Below are positions 28,301 to 36,751 of a stretch of 64,000 bases of DNA, piece by piece; position 1 is the first letter of the stretch; each line of letters opens with the position of its first letter. The DNA lies in assembly GCF_003955735.1 (NCBI RefSeq), contig NZ_CP034464.1, positions 186,001-250,000 on the forward strand, written 5' to 3'. The notes under the pieces were generated by a model. That model did no database searches and was not told the origin of the DNA. It saw nothing but the letters and a program-made list of their open reading frames with translations. The translations under genes and the position numbers were made by a program. This stretch comes from Undibacterium parvum (lineage in GTDB: Bacteria; Pseudomonadota; Gammaproteobacteria; Burkholderiales; Burkholderiaceae_D).

Positions 28301-29332
28301 AATTGCATCTGGTGCGCAATCGAGTAAATTCCTATGACTTTTTTCACTTGCTATCGCCAGACTTTCGGCCTGCCTACGCTCATTAATCACCAGCGCCAGC
28401 ATCACGCCTAACACCGTTAGCACCAGCGCATACAACCATAAATTCATTAAACCTAACTGCACACTATATTTGGCAAAATAGCCGCTGACATGAATAGCCC
28501 CCATCAGCGCTTGCAAGACACTCATACAGACCATGAGCAAAGCACCATGCCGCCCAAAACGAGCGGCGGCCCAAGCGACAAACAGAAAGCTCCAATATGG
28601 GTTGAGAATAATTTCTAGCGACTCAGTCCACCACCCCAAGAAAACGATTTGGCCTGTCAAAAAAGACAAAATAAATCCAAACAAGGCTTCGGCGGCACGC
28701 GCGGCAACAAACAAGCTAGCTGAATGATGTCGCCATACCAGTATCAAGGGCGTGACAATGCCAACGCCCAAGACACTGCCCATCCACCAATGCAGCAAAG
28801 AAATAGCGAACGCGTCTGCACCAAGCTCACCCACAGCCCACAAACACAGCACACCAAGAAGTGCACCAAGTACAGAGACCGGCATGGCAATGGCCAGCAA
28901 ACCCAAATAGTCTCGGGCATGCGTAAGCCGGGCGTTAAATGGGGAGTGGTGAATACTCAGTCGGCTTAATAGCCAGCTCGCTAGCCAGGCTTCGCTGATA
29001 TTGACCAAAGAAATAATCAGAGCGGGAGCCACGCTACGCCCCATCCACAGGTAGGCAGCGAATGCCCCGAAAAAAATCGAGATCAGATAGGCGCGACCGC
29101 CCATTATGACGCTGGCCAAAGCGATGCCGCTAGGTATCCAGAAAATAGAAATATTTCCATCTATCGTCAGATAGTCCAGTACCAGGCAGACCGCTAATGC
29201 ATGCATCAGCCCCACACCCAGAAATCGCGCCACACCAGAGTAGGAATTGAACACCCATTTCTCCAAAAAATAGTTTTTTGTCCTCTGCAGTCTGGAGCTC
29301 CCTAAGGTTCTATTGCTCTGCATTAGCGACAT
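25313..29332 (-). CDS. MASE1-PAS-GAF-PAS-PAS-GGDEF-EAL c-di-GMP enzyme
   Basis: 1339 residues. Order: MASE1 membrane sensor with 8-9 helices (~35-325), PAS (~335-450), GAF (~470-625), two PAS domains with PAC (~635-755 and ~755-880), GGDEF (~885-1055) and EAL (~1060-1315). The cyclase site is intact (LGGDEFVVML) and so is the EAL site (EALVRWQHPQ, LDDFGTGYSSLAYLKRLP, IKLDQ-like LKIDQSF), so both making and degrading c-di-GMP are possible. The last residues, LPPRQHAYPMRPGGQAG, come from a palindromic repeat that has run into the 3' end. Confidence 0.93.
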   Translation of the reverse strand: MSLMQSNRTLGSSRLQRTKNYFLEKWVFNSYSGVARFLGVGLMHALAVCLVLDYLTIDGNISIFWIPSGIALASVIMGGRAYLISIFFGAFAAYLWMGRSVAPALIISLVNISEAWLASWLLSRLSIHHSPFNARLTHARDYLGLLAIAMPVSVLGALLGVLCLWAVGELGADAFAISLLHWWMGSVLGVGIVTPLILVWRHHSASLFVAARAAEALFGFILSFLTGQIVFLGWWTESLEIILNPYWSFLFVAWAAARFGRHGALLMVCMSVLQALMGAIHVSGYFAKYSVQLGLMNLWLYALVLTVLGVMLALVINERRQAESLAIASEKSHRNLLDCAPDAIGVIRNSRMVYVNRAALAMFGASASEDLIGKSMLDLVHPDFHAIALARAKQIVNDGVAVPMIEERFVKLNGTPFDAEVQSTPIIFDGLASVHVIVRDVTDANWAIKNEKFRTYILELLVSDIPLHQQLEAIVLGVEQLDTTAICSVLLLDKSGLHLGQGVAPNLPDFYNQAVDGVAIGLGVGSCGTAAFTGETVIVSDIAHHPYWAPYTELAARAGLNACWSQPIRSASGSILGSFAIYHRSVNIPGEKDIALIEQCAHLASIAIERSNAEEKLSESEAHFRLLTEDVTDVVWRMDSNFIITYVSPADERLRGYPASEVIGYSLANLLTGLGSEKIAEIMQRRSAAEQAGQLLGSETFEVQQHCKHGKTIWMETTSNPERDANGKIIAYHGISRDITKRKEVELELRIAAIAFESQQGMYVADAAWVILRVNQAFTKITGYSAEDVFGQSPRMLSSGRHDEAFYDEMTEKIASCGTWQGEIWDKRKNGEIFPAWLILTAVSGEDGLISHYVATLSDMSARKAAEEQIKTLAFYDALTGLPNRRLLVNRLEQAMATVPRHQRHGALLFIDLDNFKTLNDTLGHDIGDLLLAQVAQRLNTCIRDGDTVARLGGDEFVVMLENLSEQTIDAASQVEVVGEKILHVLNQVYQLAKYEHQSTPSIGMTLFGGERENIEEPLKRADLAMYQAKAAGRNTLRFYEPQMQAVVTARMQLDADLREALSSEQFVLYYQAQVQGAALTVGAEALVRWQHPQRGMISPLEFIPFAEESGLILPLGHWVLQAACRQLAAWAQQPAMRNLSMSVNVSPRQFHQVDFVDQVLRILDDSGANPEHLKLELTEGLLVTNVEDVIAKMSALKLRGVGFSLDDFGTGYSSLAYLKRLPLDQLKIDQSFVRDILIDPNDAAIAKMVVVLADSLGLAVIAEGVETEEQRVLLASQGCHAYQGYLFSRPLPIAQFEHLVGAGAGAGANVDLSDSQFRDLILPPRQHAYPMRPGGQAG

Positions 29333-29646
29333 TGCCCGCTACTTTGCATGCTAACAGACATTTTATCGATCAGCGTCAACGGCAAACGCAGCTTGAGCAA
29401 GCGATCTGCCTGACGATGACAATAGTTTCACTGATGCAATTTATTTACCAAGAGCAACACTATACCCCATGTGTTCGCGGGCATGACTTCTTTTTTAACA
29501 AAGCTAAGCACTCCTATCAGCATGGTCTGCCGTTTGTTTCCTACTACGTGAGATGAGTTGAAGTTCGAAGCCGGATCAAAGCGGAATACTTGGTATTCGC
29601 TCGCACCATTTCGCATTATTTCGCACTATTACCCTAGCCACTACGC
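29333..29646. other. 314-bp intergenic region
   Basis: No gene seen. Near its right edge are three near-direct repeats of tcgca-ccattt (29600-29628) and a stem ctagccac / gtggctag (29634-29660) that overlaps the end of the solute-binding protein gene; there is no T-run, so termination is uncertain. Confidence 0.4.
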
Positions 29647-30417
29647 TCATGCGTGGCTAGCCTCGCTAGCTTCGCTCAGATCTACAGGCACAGCATGGTA
29701 AGCCTCCAAGTCAGACATGACAGATTTTTGGATGTTTTCTATGCTCTTGTCTTTCTGCATTTGTTGCAGCACCGTCGTCAGTTTAGGCACCAGGGCCGCA
29801 TGTTTATTATTCAGATAGTGAAATACCGGAAAGGAAGCCAAGGGCGGTGTCAGCACCTTGATTTCAGTTAGATTAAGCTCTTTTAGCGCAGCCAAACCCG
29901 AGGCGCGATTCGCCACCACCACATCAGAGCGACCTAGCATCATTTTCAGAAATGCCTGACGCAGACTATTCGCCACTTCGACCTTCATGCCTACCGTGTT
30001 TTTTTCTATGATTTTGATACTCTTGACATAGCCTATCGTATAGGGCCGCAAGCTCTCCCAACCGTTGACCACGAAATTGGTGCCGTGCGAAAAAATCACA
30101 ACTTCATAAGTGAGCAAAGGTATGGGCACGATCAGTAAGTTTGGATAGTCAAGCTCCATCCCCAGCTTGCGATACAACTCGCCATCCATCTCACCATTGT
30201 TGGCGCTACGCAAGGCGCGTTCACCCGGCAGTTTACGCACTACCACCTGCATCCCTAAGCGGCGATAGGCCTCAGTGATGATTAATTCAGCGATACTAGT
30301 AGCCGGGTCTTGCTCGGACAGAGTGGAAATTTGCATAGCTGGCAGCGCCTGCGCCAACGCAGGCAGTACGCCTATTGCAGTTAAGCCAGCCAGTTGTAAA
30401 AGTGCGCGACGCTGCAT
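29647..30417 (-). CDS. Periplasmic solute-binding-like protein
   Basis: 256 residues with a signal peptide (MQRRALLQLAGLTAIGVLPALAQA, written here as MQRRALLQLAG and LPALAQA). The body fits the extracellular solute-binding family 3 fold: ISTLSEQDPATSIAELIITEAYRRLGM, GERALRSANNGEMDGE, and YTIGYVKSIKIIEKNT (each family position rather than identity). No permease or ATPase is adjacent, so it may be an orphan receptor or sensor input rather than a transporter part. Ligand unknown. Confidence 0.75.
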   Translation of the reverse strand: MQRRALLQLAGLTAIGVLPALAQALPAMQISTLSEQDPATSIAELIITEAYRRLGMQVVVRKLPGERALRSANNGEMDGELYRKLGMELDYPNLLIVPIPLLTYEVVIFSHGTNFVVNGWESLRPYTIGYVKSIKIIEKNTVGMKVEVANSLRQAFLKMMLGRSDVVVANRASGLAALKELNLTEIKVLTPPLASFPVFHYLNNKHAALVPKLTTVLQQMQKDKSIENIQKSVMSDLEAYHAVPVDLSEASEASHA

Positions 30418-30572
30418 GCTGTGAGCCTTTTATTAACAGTCACAAAAACCTCAGCATACACCCAGAAAGCCGCTAAAAATAGTCGCTAGCAAGCTAAAAA
30501 TCGCACAAAACCTTGTGCCACCTGCAATGATACTAACTATCTAGCCGCAGAGATTTATCCATGACAGCCAGC

Positions 30573-31181
30573 CTAGCGTTCATTAAGCAACAAAAACATC
30601 TCCAAAGTAAGCTCTAGCACTTTTTGCTGTTGCTGCAGGTTTAATAGCGGCTGCCCCATCGCTACTTGCGGCCAAAATGCCACCGCTTTTAACTGGCCTT
30701 GCAATAAGTCGCTGAGCAGTACAGGGTCACCAGGTTTGAGTTTGCCATCAGCCTGTGCCGCCTTCATCCAAGCCGCAATTCCCTCCTCGCGCTGACTTAG
30801 GCGCGCCACCATTTCTCTGGCGCGCTCAGGGTTATGGATGGTGGCGGCCACTGCGACCCGCGCTAAATCGATAAAATTGGGGTCGCACAATAAGCGCATT
30901 TTGCGTTGCAGATAGTCGCTCAATTGCGCCCTTACCGTACGTTCACTTTGGTAATTTAAGTCGCCTTGCGCGGCACTGCTATCCCATAACTCCATCAATA
31001 TCGCCGCAAATAATTCATCCTTACTGGCGAAATGATTGTAGACGGTACGCTTAGAGACCAAGGCGGTGGCGGCAATTTTATCCATGCTGGTCGCCTCAAA
31101 ACCATGTTGACGAAACTCGGCAATCGCCGCCTCCAGGATGGCGAGACGTTTTCTATCGGTAAGGCGTACTGGAGCAGTCAT
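30573..31181 (-). CDS. TetR/AcrR-family regulator
   Basis: About 202 residues from the ATG at 31181. TetR helix-turn-helix: ILEAAIAEFRQHGFEATSMDKIA, ALVSKRTVYNHFASKDELF (shown in two pieces). The C-terminal half (HNPERAREMVARLSQREEGIAAWM) resembles the AcrR-like TetR_C domain. Divergent from the MBL-hydrolase operon with a palindrome in the shared upstream region, so it probably controls both. A longer frame to 31292 runs through that operator and is unlikely. Confidence 0.88.
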   Translation of the reverse strand: MTAPVRLTDRKRLAILEAAIAEFRQHGFEATSMDKIAATALVSKRTVYNHFASKDELFAAILMELWDSSAAQGDLNYQSERTVRAQLSDYLQRKMRLLCDPNFIDLARVAVAATIHNPERAREMVARLSQREEGIAAWMKAAQADGKLKPGDPVLLSDLLQGQLKAVAFWPQVAMGQPLLNLQQQQKVLELTLEMFLLLNER

Positions 31182-31247
31182 GGGATCAGTGAAATAAATG
31201 CAAATGAAATATTTTACACTAGGCAGTTTACTTTTGCCCAAATTAAA

Positions 31248-31262
31248 ACTACACTGTGTAGT
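31248..31262. promoter_or_regulatory. Palindromic operator between tetR and MBL operon
   Basis: Perfect 7-1-7 palindrome actacac-t-gtgtagt, 66 bp upstream of the tetR start and 47 bp upstream of the MBL gene. Typical size and place for a TetR operator. Confidence 0.6.
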
Positions 31263-31309
31263 GTAACAATGTAGCGCACACAGATGTTCCAATTTAGGAT
31301 GATACCCAC

Positions 31310-32386
31310 ATGAGCCTCACCCCCATCAAACCAGCAGCCGTCCAACATCAGGGCAAATATCGCAATCAGATAAAAATGCAAGCACATGGCTTTTGGAAGA
31401 CGCTGGCGATTAGCTGGCGCTTCATGTTTAACAAGCCTGCCAATACCGTTCCCAGTTTAGCGATACCGGTAATTGAAATGAGCCAGCAGCAATTGCACGA
31501 TGCACCGGACAATAGCTTGTTTAGATTAGGCCACTCAACTGTTTTGATGAAAATGCAGGGCGAATTTTGGCTCACCGATCCGGTGTTCTCAGAACGCGCC
31601 TCGCCTTTTCAATGGATGGGGCCGAAGCGCTTCCATGCGGCACCTATCAGCATAGAACAACTGCCAAAGATTAAGGGCGTGATCCTGTCACACGATCACT
31701 ACGACCATTTGGACAAGGCTGCGATACAGCAATTAGCGCATAAGGTAGAGCATTTCCTGACACCCTTGGGTGTCGGCGATACCTTGATAGCCTGGGGTGT
31801 AGACGCGGCTAAAGTGCAACAACTAGACTGGTGGCAAGACACTACCGTGCACGGGATTAAATTTGTTGCGACGCCATCCCAGCATTTTTCGGGGCGCGGC
31901 CTGCACGATAGAAACAAAAGTTTATGGGCCTCCTGGGCCATACTCCATCAGGACATGCGTATTTTCTTTAGCGGTGATTCGGGTTACTTTGATGGGTTTA
32001 AACAAATCGGCGATGCCTATGGCCCGTTTAATCTGACGCTGATAGAAACCGGTGCCTACGATAAGTTATGGCCAGACGTACACATGCAACCAGAAGAATC
32101 TTTACAAGCACATCAAGATTTGCGCGGTCAGCATTTGCTGCCTATACACAACGGCACTTTCGATCTCTCCCTGCACGCCTGGTATGAGCCATTCAATCGC
32201 ATCGTGCATTTAGCCCAGCAAGCTGGGCTCCCGGTTAGCACACCACAGATGGGCGAGCTATTAAACATGGCAAGCCCGCATGCCGGCAGTCGCTGGTGGT
32301 TGCGATCTGAAGCGCTGACTATGCCTCAGACCGACAGCCGCACAAGCAAACAGCAGAGACAAATCCAAATCGAGAATAATGACTAG
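31310..32386 (+). CDS. MBL-fold hydrolase, NAPE-PLD/UlaG-like
   Basis: 358 residues. Metallo-beta-lactamase motifs: GHSTVLM, LTDPVF, LSHDHYDHLD (HxHxDH, ~residue 125), SQHFSGRG, FFSGDSGYFDGF and LLPIHNGTFDLSLHAW. The pattern is that of NAPE-phospholipase D-like and UlaG-like hydrolases acting on phosphodiester or lactone bonds; substrate unknown. It starts 2 bp before the next gene in an operon divergent from tetR. Confidence 0.88.
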   Translation: MSLTPIKPAAVQHQGKYRNQIKMQAHGFWKTLAISWRFMFNKPANTVPSLAIPVIEMSQQQLHDAPDNSLFRLGHSTVLMKMQGEFWLTDPVFSERASPFQWMGPKRFHAAPISIEQLPKIKGVILSHDHYDHLDKAAIQQLAHKVEHFLTPLGVGDTLIAWGVDAAKVQQLDWWQDTTVHGIKFVATPSQHFSGRGLHDRNKSLWASWAILHQDMRIFFSGDSGYFDGFKQIGDAYGPFNLTLIETGAYDKLWPDVHMQPEESLQAHQDLRGQHLLPIHNGTFDLSLHAWYEPFNRIVHLAQQAGLPVSTPQMGELLNMASPHAGSRWWLRSEALTMPQTDSRTSKQQRQIQIENND

Positions 32387-32388
32387 CA

Positions 32389-33240
32389 ATGACAAATCCA
32401 TTTCATCTACAGCAGCAAACCCATCTGGCGCTGGCGCAATACTATCGTTGGTACCAGGTGTATGAAGTGCCGTTGACCGAGGCCCGTATCGCCAATCAAA
32501 AAGCGCTACTCAGCGACGATGTAGAGATTACTTCGCAAATGGGCACGAGCAAGGGGAAAGCCGATTTACAGCAGAGACTGGAGCTATTTACTGGCTGGCA
32601 AAATGCCCATCATGTGCAAAATACCGAGGTCAAACTACTGCCCGATGGCAAGCTCTCTTTAGAAGCCGACATCGTGTATCAAAACATACGTCCCGATCTT
32701 TCCAGGCACAGCTACCGTCTGCATTATGCGACCGTGCTCGTGAGCACTGAACAAGATCTGCCGGTCTTTGAGAAACTCGATTTACAAGCCACCGGCCAGA
32801 TCGCGCAGTTCGATTTTGAGCCCGCCTATGCAGAAAACCGCAGCAAATCTTTTATGCACTATTGGCTGTATCTACTAGAAACAGCCAATGGTGATAGCGC
32901 TAAGTTGCATGAACTTCTGGCGGACGATTTTTTTTTAGAGCTAAGCGAAGGCCAGCACATCAGCAATCTGCAGCAATTTGATGCCTGGATTAGCGCTATC
33001 CCGCAACGCATCAGCGTTAGCAGCCACGCCTATAAAAACTTTAAAGTGCTGGACCATGGCAATCAAAGTTTTAGCGTCACGCTTGATTTCGACTGGCAAG
33101 GGTTCAATCTGCAAGGCCAGGCCATGCGCGCCGAAAGCCAGCATGAATGGCTGCTGGAAAACGATATGGAACTACGCTTCGCCAAACTAAAATCTATGCG
33201 TGTAAGGATGCTCAAGCCTTTTCAGATCGTCGATGCCTAA
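32389..33240 (+). CDS. NTF2-like (SnoaL-type) protein
   Basis: 283 residues, apparently two NTF2-like halves (~10-135 and ~150-280), each with a helix pair leading to a curved sheet: ALAQYYRWYQVYEV...DDVEITSQMG, and LHELLADDFFLELSEG. No catalytic residues can be named. It is co-transcribed with the MBL hydrolase (2-bp gap). The stop codon TAA lies inside the first unit of a GCCTAA microsatellite. Confidence 0.65.
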   Translation: MTNPFHLQQQTHLALAQYYRWYQVYEVPLTEARIANQKALLSDDVEITSQMGTSKGKADLQQRLELFTGWQNAHHVQNTEVKLLPDGKLSLEADIVYQNIRPDLSRHSYRLHYATVLVSTEQDLPVFEKLDLQATGQIAQFDFEPAYAENRSKSFMHYWLYLLETANGDSAKLHELLADDFFLELSEGQHISNLQQFDAWISAIPQRISVSSHAYKNFKVLDHGNQSFSVTLDFDWQGFNLQGQAMRAESQHEWLLENDMELRFAKLKSMRVRMLKPFQIVDA

Positions 33241-33311
33241 GCCTAAGTCTAAGCCTAAGCCTAAGCCTAAGCCTAAGCCTAAGCCTAAGCCTAAGCCTAA
33301 GCCTAAGCCTA
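33235..33311 (+). repeat. (GCCTAA)n microsatellite, about 12.8 units
   Basis: Uninterrupted hexamers from 33235, one unit altered (gtctaa at 33247-33252). The first unit contains the stop codon of the NTF2-like gene; since each unit has TAA in that frame, length changes do not alter the protein. Confidence 0.95.
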
Positions 33312-33375
33312 TCAGAGCAAAATTTGCATCAAGCTATTTCAGGCTAGCCTCATCCAAGCAGCTTTAAAAAAATTA

Positions 33376-33460
33376 GGCATAGGCCGGATACCCAGTATCC
33401 ATGCGGGTTTCCAGCCTATCTGCCCTGCAGGCCGCATGGGCTATGCGCAAGGGCATGGCA
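33376..33460. repeat. Palindromic repeat, family A copy 4
   Basis: ggcataggc left edge, hairpin arms around ccatgcgg / ccgcatgg, then ctatgcgcaagggcatggc. Same family as the other copies. Confidence 0.65.
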
Positions 33461-33502
33461 GGATTTTATTTTCCATTAAGTTCTCATTAATTTCACATTA
33501 AT

Positions 33503-33533
33503 AAGCCCGCAGGCATGTGCCGCGGGCTTTTTT
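33503..33533 (+). terminator. Rho-independent terminator
   Basis: Stem aagcccgc / gcgggctt with a T-run after it, downstream of the MBL-hydrolase operon. Confidence 0.8.
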
Positions 33534-33651
33534 GTTGCTGTCGCTGCCGGACTCACAGAATTGAACTCTGTATTTGAATCCAAACTTCTGATGCGCACGT
33601 ATATCAAGACATCACCGTCTTTTTACTCCCACCCATCACGCTCCTAAGGCC

Positions 33652-34299
33652 ATGCACGCACACTCCCCTCTCGCTCAACAGCAAACAGCAAGGCCCATAT
33701 TTAGCGCGATGCGCAATCGCCAGGACAGCCACCAACAATTGCTAACGATGCGGCCACTATTATTACGCTATGCGCTGCAGCGATTACGCAATCCTGCGCA
33801 GGCCGAAGATGCGGTACAAGAAGCGCTGCTGGCGGCGCTGGAACAGCCAGATCGTTTTGCCGGGCGCGCAGCATTTCGCACCTATGTCGCAGGCATACTC
33901 AAATATAAAATCATCGACATTCTGCGTGCTTCAGAAAGAGAAACATCGCTGATATTGGATGATGAGGCGGCTGAGTCCGACCTGATCGATAGCCTGCTCA
34001 ACAGTACGCGCAACAGCACGCACCAGGCTTACCACAAGCCGCCAGTGGCGCGCGCGGGCAATGCCCCCGACACGCTACTAGAGCAAAAAGATTTTTTCCG
34101 CATATTCGAGAGTTCGCTAGAAAAATTGCCCATCAAAACCGCCAAGGTATTCATGATGCACGCCTGGTTGGAATGCGAAGCCGAAGAAATCTGCGCAGAA
34201 CTCAACCTATCCGCCGCCAATTTATGGGTCGTACTATTTCGTGCCCGCTTAAGACTGCGCAGCTCACTGAACTTGCATGGCATTTGTCGTCTGGCCTGA
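33652..34299 (+). CDS. ECF-type RNA polymerase sigma factor
   Basis: 215 residues. Sigma-2 region (~30-100): LLRYALQRLRNPAQAEDAVQEALLAAL, AFRTYVAGILKYKIIDILR. Sigma-4 region (~150-205): LEKLPIKTAKVFMMHAWLECEAEEICAELNLS, then NLWVVLFRARLRLR (each block abbreviated to its diagnostic part). These match the ECF sigma factors that are normally followed by a zinc-finger anti-sigma gene; no such gene follows within 250 bp. The start at 33652 is uncertain; a Met at 33709 is possible. Confidence 0.85.
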   Translation: MHAHSPLAQQQTARPIFSAMRNRQDSHQQLLTMRPLLLRYALQRLRNPAQAEDAVQEALLAALEQPDRFAGRAAFRTYVAGILKYKIIDILRASERETSLILDDEAAESDLIDSLLNSTRNSTHQAYHKPPVARAGNAPDTLLEQKDFFRIFESSLEKLPIKTAKVFMMHAWLECEAEEICAELNLSAANLWVVLFRARLRLRSSLNLHGICRLA

Positions 34300-34488
34300 T
34301 GCCGCTAACATTTGCTGCTTATTTTCGAACATGCGCTACGGCGCAATTGCCGCAACCATTGCGCCTTCGGTCACTAATTAAATACGAGGTCTTCCTTTTT
34401 CAGGTTCCCAGCCCTGCATTCTCACGCTCAAGTGCCAACGCCAATAAACATAATAAAAAATTAATTTAATCGAATACTCTCATGATTC

Positions 34489-34522
34489 TTGCACTTAAAA
34501 TACTTTAGGTATATATTAAAGT
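34489..34522 (+). promoter_or_regulatory. Promoter and operator of the TetR-AarF operon
   Basis: TTGCAC (34489-34494), 17-bp spacer, TATATT (34512-34517). An inverted repeat acttta / taaagt (34502-34507, 34517-34522) covers the -10, as expected for autorepression by the TetR protein that follows. Confidence 0.6.
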
Positions 34523-34559
34523 CAATAATCTTCAATTTTAAAGATAGTGAGTATTGATT

Positions 34560-35285
34560 ATGAAAACATCTAAATCCCAGCAAGAACAAACCCGGCGCCA
34601 GATTATTCGCACTGCAGTCGATCTGATGACCGAGCATGGTTATGACGCAAGCAGCATGAAACAGATCGCGCGGGCAGCAGGAATTGGCGATGCCACGATC
34701 TATAAATACTTTCCGACCAAAGAGAAGTTAATGCTCGGTTATTACGAATTGTGTATTGAAATCGTACTGGAGCAAACTTTAGAAACGCCGGGCTTTGATG
34801 AGTTTGGCTTGCAGGAGCGTTTGCAACGCCTGGTGGATGCCTTGCTTGAATTGTTATTGGCAGACCGTGAGTTTGTCGCAATTACGCGCAGCGTAGTCGG
34901 CAAATCGCCCTTACTGATGATGCGTGACAATATGCCAGGACAGCAAGCCTTAAAAGCGCAAGTAGTGGCGTTTATCGATGCGGCTGAGCTGAGTGGCGAG
35001 ATCGCGGTGTGTGATTTTAAAAATATGCTGGGCGGCCTGTTTGCCGATTACCTGTTTGCAGTGATAGCGTATTGGCTGAAAGATGAATCAGAAGAATTTT
35101 CTGATACCACGCAACTGGTCGATTTAACCTTGGCGATCCTGGTCCTGGCATTGAAAAGTGGTGTCGTGAATAAGCTCTCTGAGCTGGCCGGATTCTTGTT
35201 ACGCAACCAGTTGTCACGTCTGATGCAAAATGGTTCCGGTATTTTGGATATGTTGAAACTGGCCAAACGTGGCCTCGGAAAATAA
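34560..35285 (+). CDS. TetR-family regulator of the AarF operon
   Basis: About 241 residues from the ATG at 34560. Helix-turn-helix: IIRTAVDLMTEHGYDASSMK, IARAAGIGDATIYKYFPTKEKL (in two pieces). The gene ends 2 bp before the AarF-like gene, so it heads an operon TetR-AarF-DUF2867 and probably represses it; a palindrome over its own promoter supports this. Inducer unknown. Confidence 0.9.
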   Translation: MKTSKSQQEQTRRQIIRTAVDLMTEHGYDASSMKQIARAAGIGDATIYKYFPTKEKLMLGYYELCIEIVLEQTLETPGFDEFGLQERLQRLVDALLELLLADREFVAITRSVVGKSPLLMMRDNMPGQQALKAQVVAFIDAAELSGEIAVCDFKNMLGGLFADYLFAVIAYWLKDESEEFSDTTQLVDLTLAILVLALKSGVVNKLSELAGFLLRNQLSRLMQNGSGILDMLKLAKRGLGK

Positions 35286-35287
35286 TC

Positions 35288-36631
35288 ATGAGCAAGGCAC
35301 CCGCCACCAGTAAATTAAAACGCAGCGCCATTAGCGGTCTGGCGCTGGCGCACGCTGGCATTACGCATATCGGGCATAGGGCACGCCAACTCACGCGTGA
35401 TGATAGCGACAAGGACGCGGCCAGAGATCAGCACGAAGCTGAACTTGGGCGCATTTTATTTCGCGCACTGAATCAACTCAAAGGCACTGCGCTTAAAGTA
35501 TCGCAATTGCTAAGTATGGAAGCCGATTTTTTACCTGCCGGCATACGACGCGAATTAGCCAAAGGCTGCTACCAAGTCACGCCACTCAATCGCGCACTAG
35601 TTCACAAAGTATTTAGCCGTGAATTTGGTCTCGCACCAGAGCAGATGTTCGCCCAGTTTGAGCCACATTCGTTTGCCGCCGCCAGCCTCGGGCAAGTGCA
35701 TAGAGCCAGCTTGGCCGATGGTAGCAAAGTCGCGGTTAAAGTGCAGTACCCTGGGATTGCCTCATCAATAGGCAGCGATATCCGCATGCTGCAAGGGCTC
35801 TTGCAAACCCTGGCGATGGGTACCGACCTGATGCCACGCAAAGAGCTGATCGATCGCATGATGCATGAGATTGAACACAAGCTGACGGAAGAACTAGATT
35901 ATGAACATGAGGCAGAACAGTTGCGCTGGTTTGGCGCGCACGTCTCGCTACCAGGCATCGTCATCCCGCAAGCGCTGGGCGAGCAATCGAGCCGCCGCGT
36001 GTTAACGATGCAGCATTTGGAAGGCTTGCACCTAGAGCCGTGGTTAGCTACCAATCCAACTCAAACGCAGCGCGACCATTTCGGCCAACTGCTTTACGAC
36101 TGGTTCTGGCACAGCGTGCGCCAACTTGGTCGCTTACACGCCGATCCACATCCGGGTAACTTTTTGTTTATGCCTGATGGGCAATTAGGCGTACTCGATT
36201 TTGGCTGTACCAAAACAATCTCGCAGGATTTTTGCGAAGCCATGGCGCAGGCCTGGACAGCGCTGTTCGATACGCCTTCAGAAGACAACTATGCACAGGT
36301 TCGTGCAGCGTATATCGCTATCGGTGTCATTTCGCCAGAATTGAGCTTGGCCGATTTTATTGAAACCTTGATACCAGCAATTACGCCTCTCATCAACTGG
36401 CAATTGGAGCCGTTTAGAAGTCAGCATTTTGATTTCAGCAATAAATCCGCTTATCCATCGCCTGAACGCAGTAACAGCAAAACCATGATGAACATCGCCG
36501 CAGGTTTTCATGAAGACTTGCCGTATTTTGATCGCGCATTCTTGGGCCTTATGCACATGCTAAAAAAAATAGCTGCGACGGTTGTGACGGGCAACCCATG
36601 GACAAAACAAATTTCAAATCAAGAAAAATAA
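35288..36631 (+). CDS. AarF/UbiB-family atypical kinase (ABC1)
   Basis: 447 residues. ABC1 features: LKGTALKVSQLLSMEADFLP (the KxGQ-type loop, here KVSQ), AAASLGQVHRA (Ala-rich nucleotide loop), VAVKVQYPG (catalytic Lys), LDYEHEA, HADPHPGNF and LGVLDFGCTK. UbiB/Coq8 relatives are ATP-dependent and act in quinone or lipid metabolism. The Gly of KxGQ is Ser here. It is not next to ubiquinone genes and is under a TetR regulator, so it is probably a paralogue with a lipid-related role. Confidence 0.9.
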   Translation: MSKAPATSKLKRSAISGLALAHAGITHIGHRARQLTRDDSDKDAARDQHEAELGRILFRALNQLKGTALKVSQLLSMEADFLPAGIRRELAKGCYQVTPLNRALVHKVFSREFGLAPEQMFAQFEPHSFAAASLGQVHRASLADGSKVAVKVQYPGIASSIGSDIRMLQGLLQTLAMGTDLMPRKELIDRMMHEIEHKLTEELDYEHEAEQLRWFGAHVSLPGIVIPQALGEQSSRRVLTMQHLEGLHLEPWLATNPTQTQRDHFGQLLYDWFWHSVRQLGRLHADPHPGNFLFMPDGQLGVLDFGCTKTISQDFCEAMAQAWTALFDTPSEDNYAQVRAAYIAIGVISPELSLADFIETLIPAITPLINWQLEPFRSQHFDFSNKSAYPSPERSNSKTMMNIAAGFHEDLPYFDRAFLGLMHMLKKIAATVVTGNPWTKQISNQEK

Positions 36632-36708
36632 GGAGCACTACTTTGCCGTTCTCCGCGTCTCAGCGGTGAGGGGTTTTGACTTTCTTCATAGTCGGCTGAA
36701 CAGTAACG
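36632..36708. repeat. Family B element, right half (copy 2)
   Basis: Shares ccgttctccgcgtctcagcg, ggtgaggggttttgactttc and ggctgaa-agtaa with the element at 3482-3645; the left half is missing. It lies inside the TetR-AarF-DUF2867 operon, so it is presumably transcribed. Confidence 0.75.
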
Positions 36709-36751
36709 TTGATTGTGAAAATCTCTCCTTCATTCAAATACAAGGAAAAAA

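Noticed and set aside
33235-33311. Telomere-like TTAGGC repeat (reverse strand)
   Set aside because: It is internal to a chromosome with housekeeping genes on both sides; a simple microsatellite explains it.
36632-36708. Intrinsic terminator between AarF and DUF2867 genes
   Set aside because: The stem lacks a T-run directly after it and the sequence is a copy of the family B repeat.
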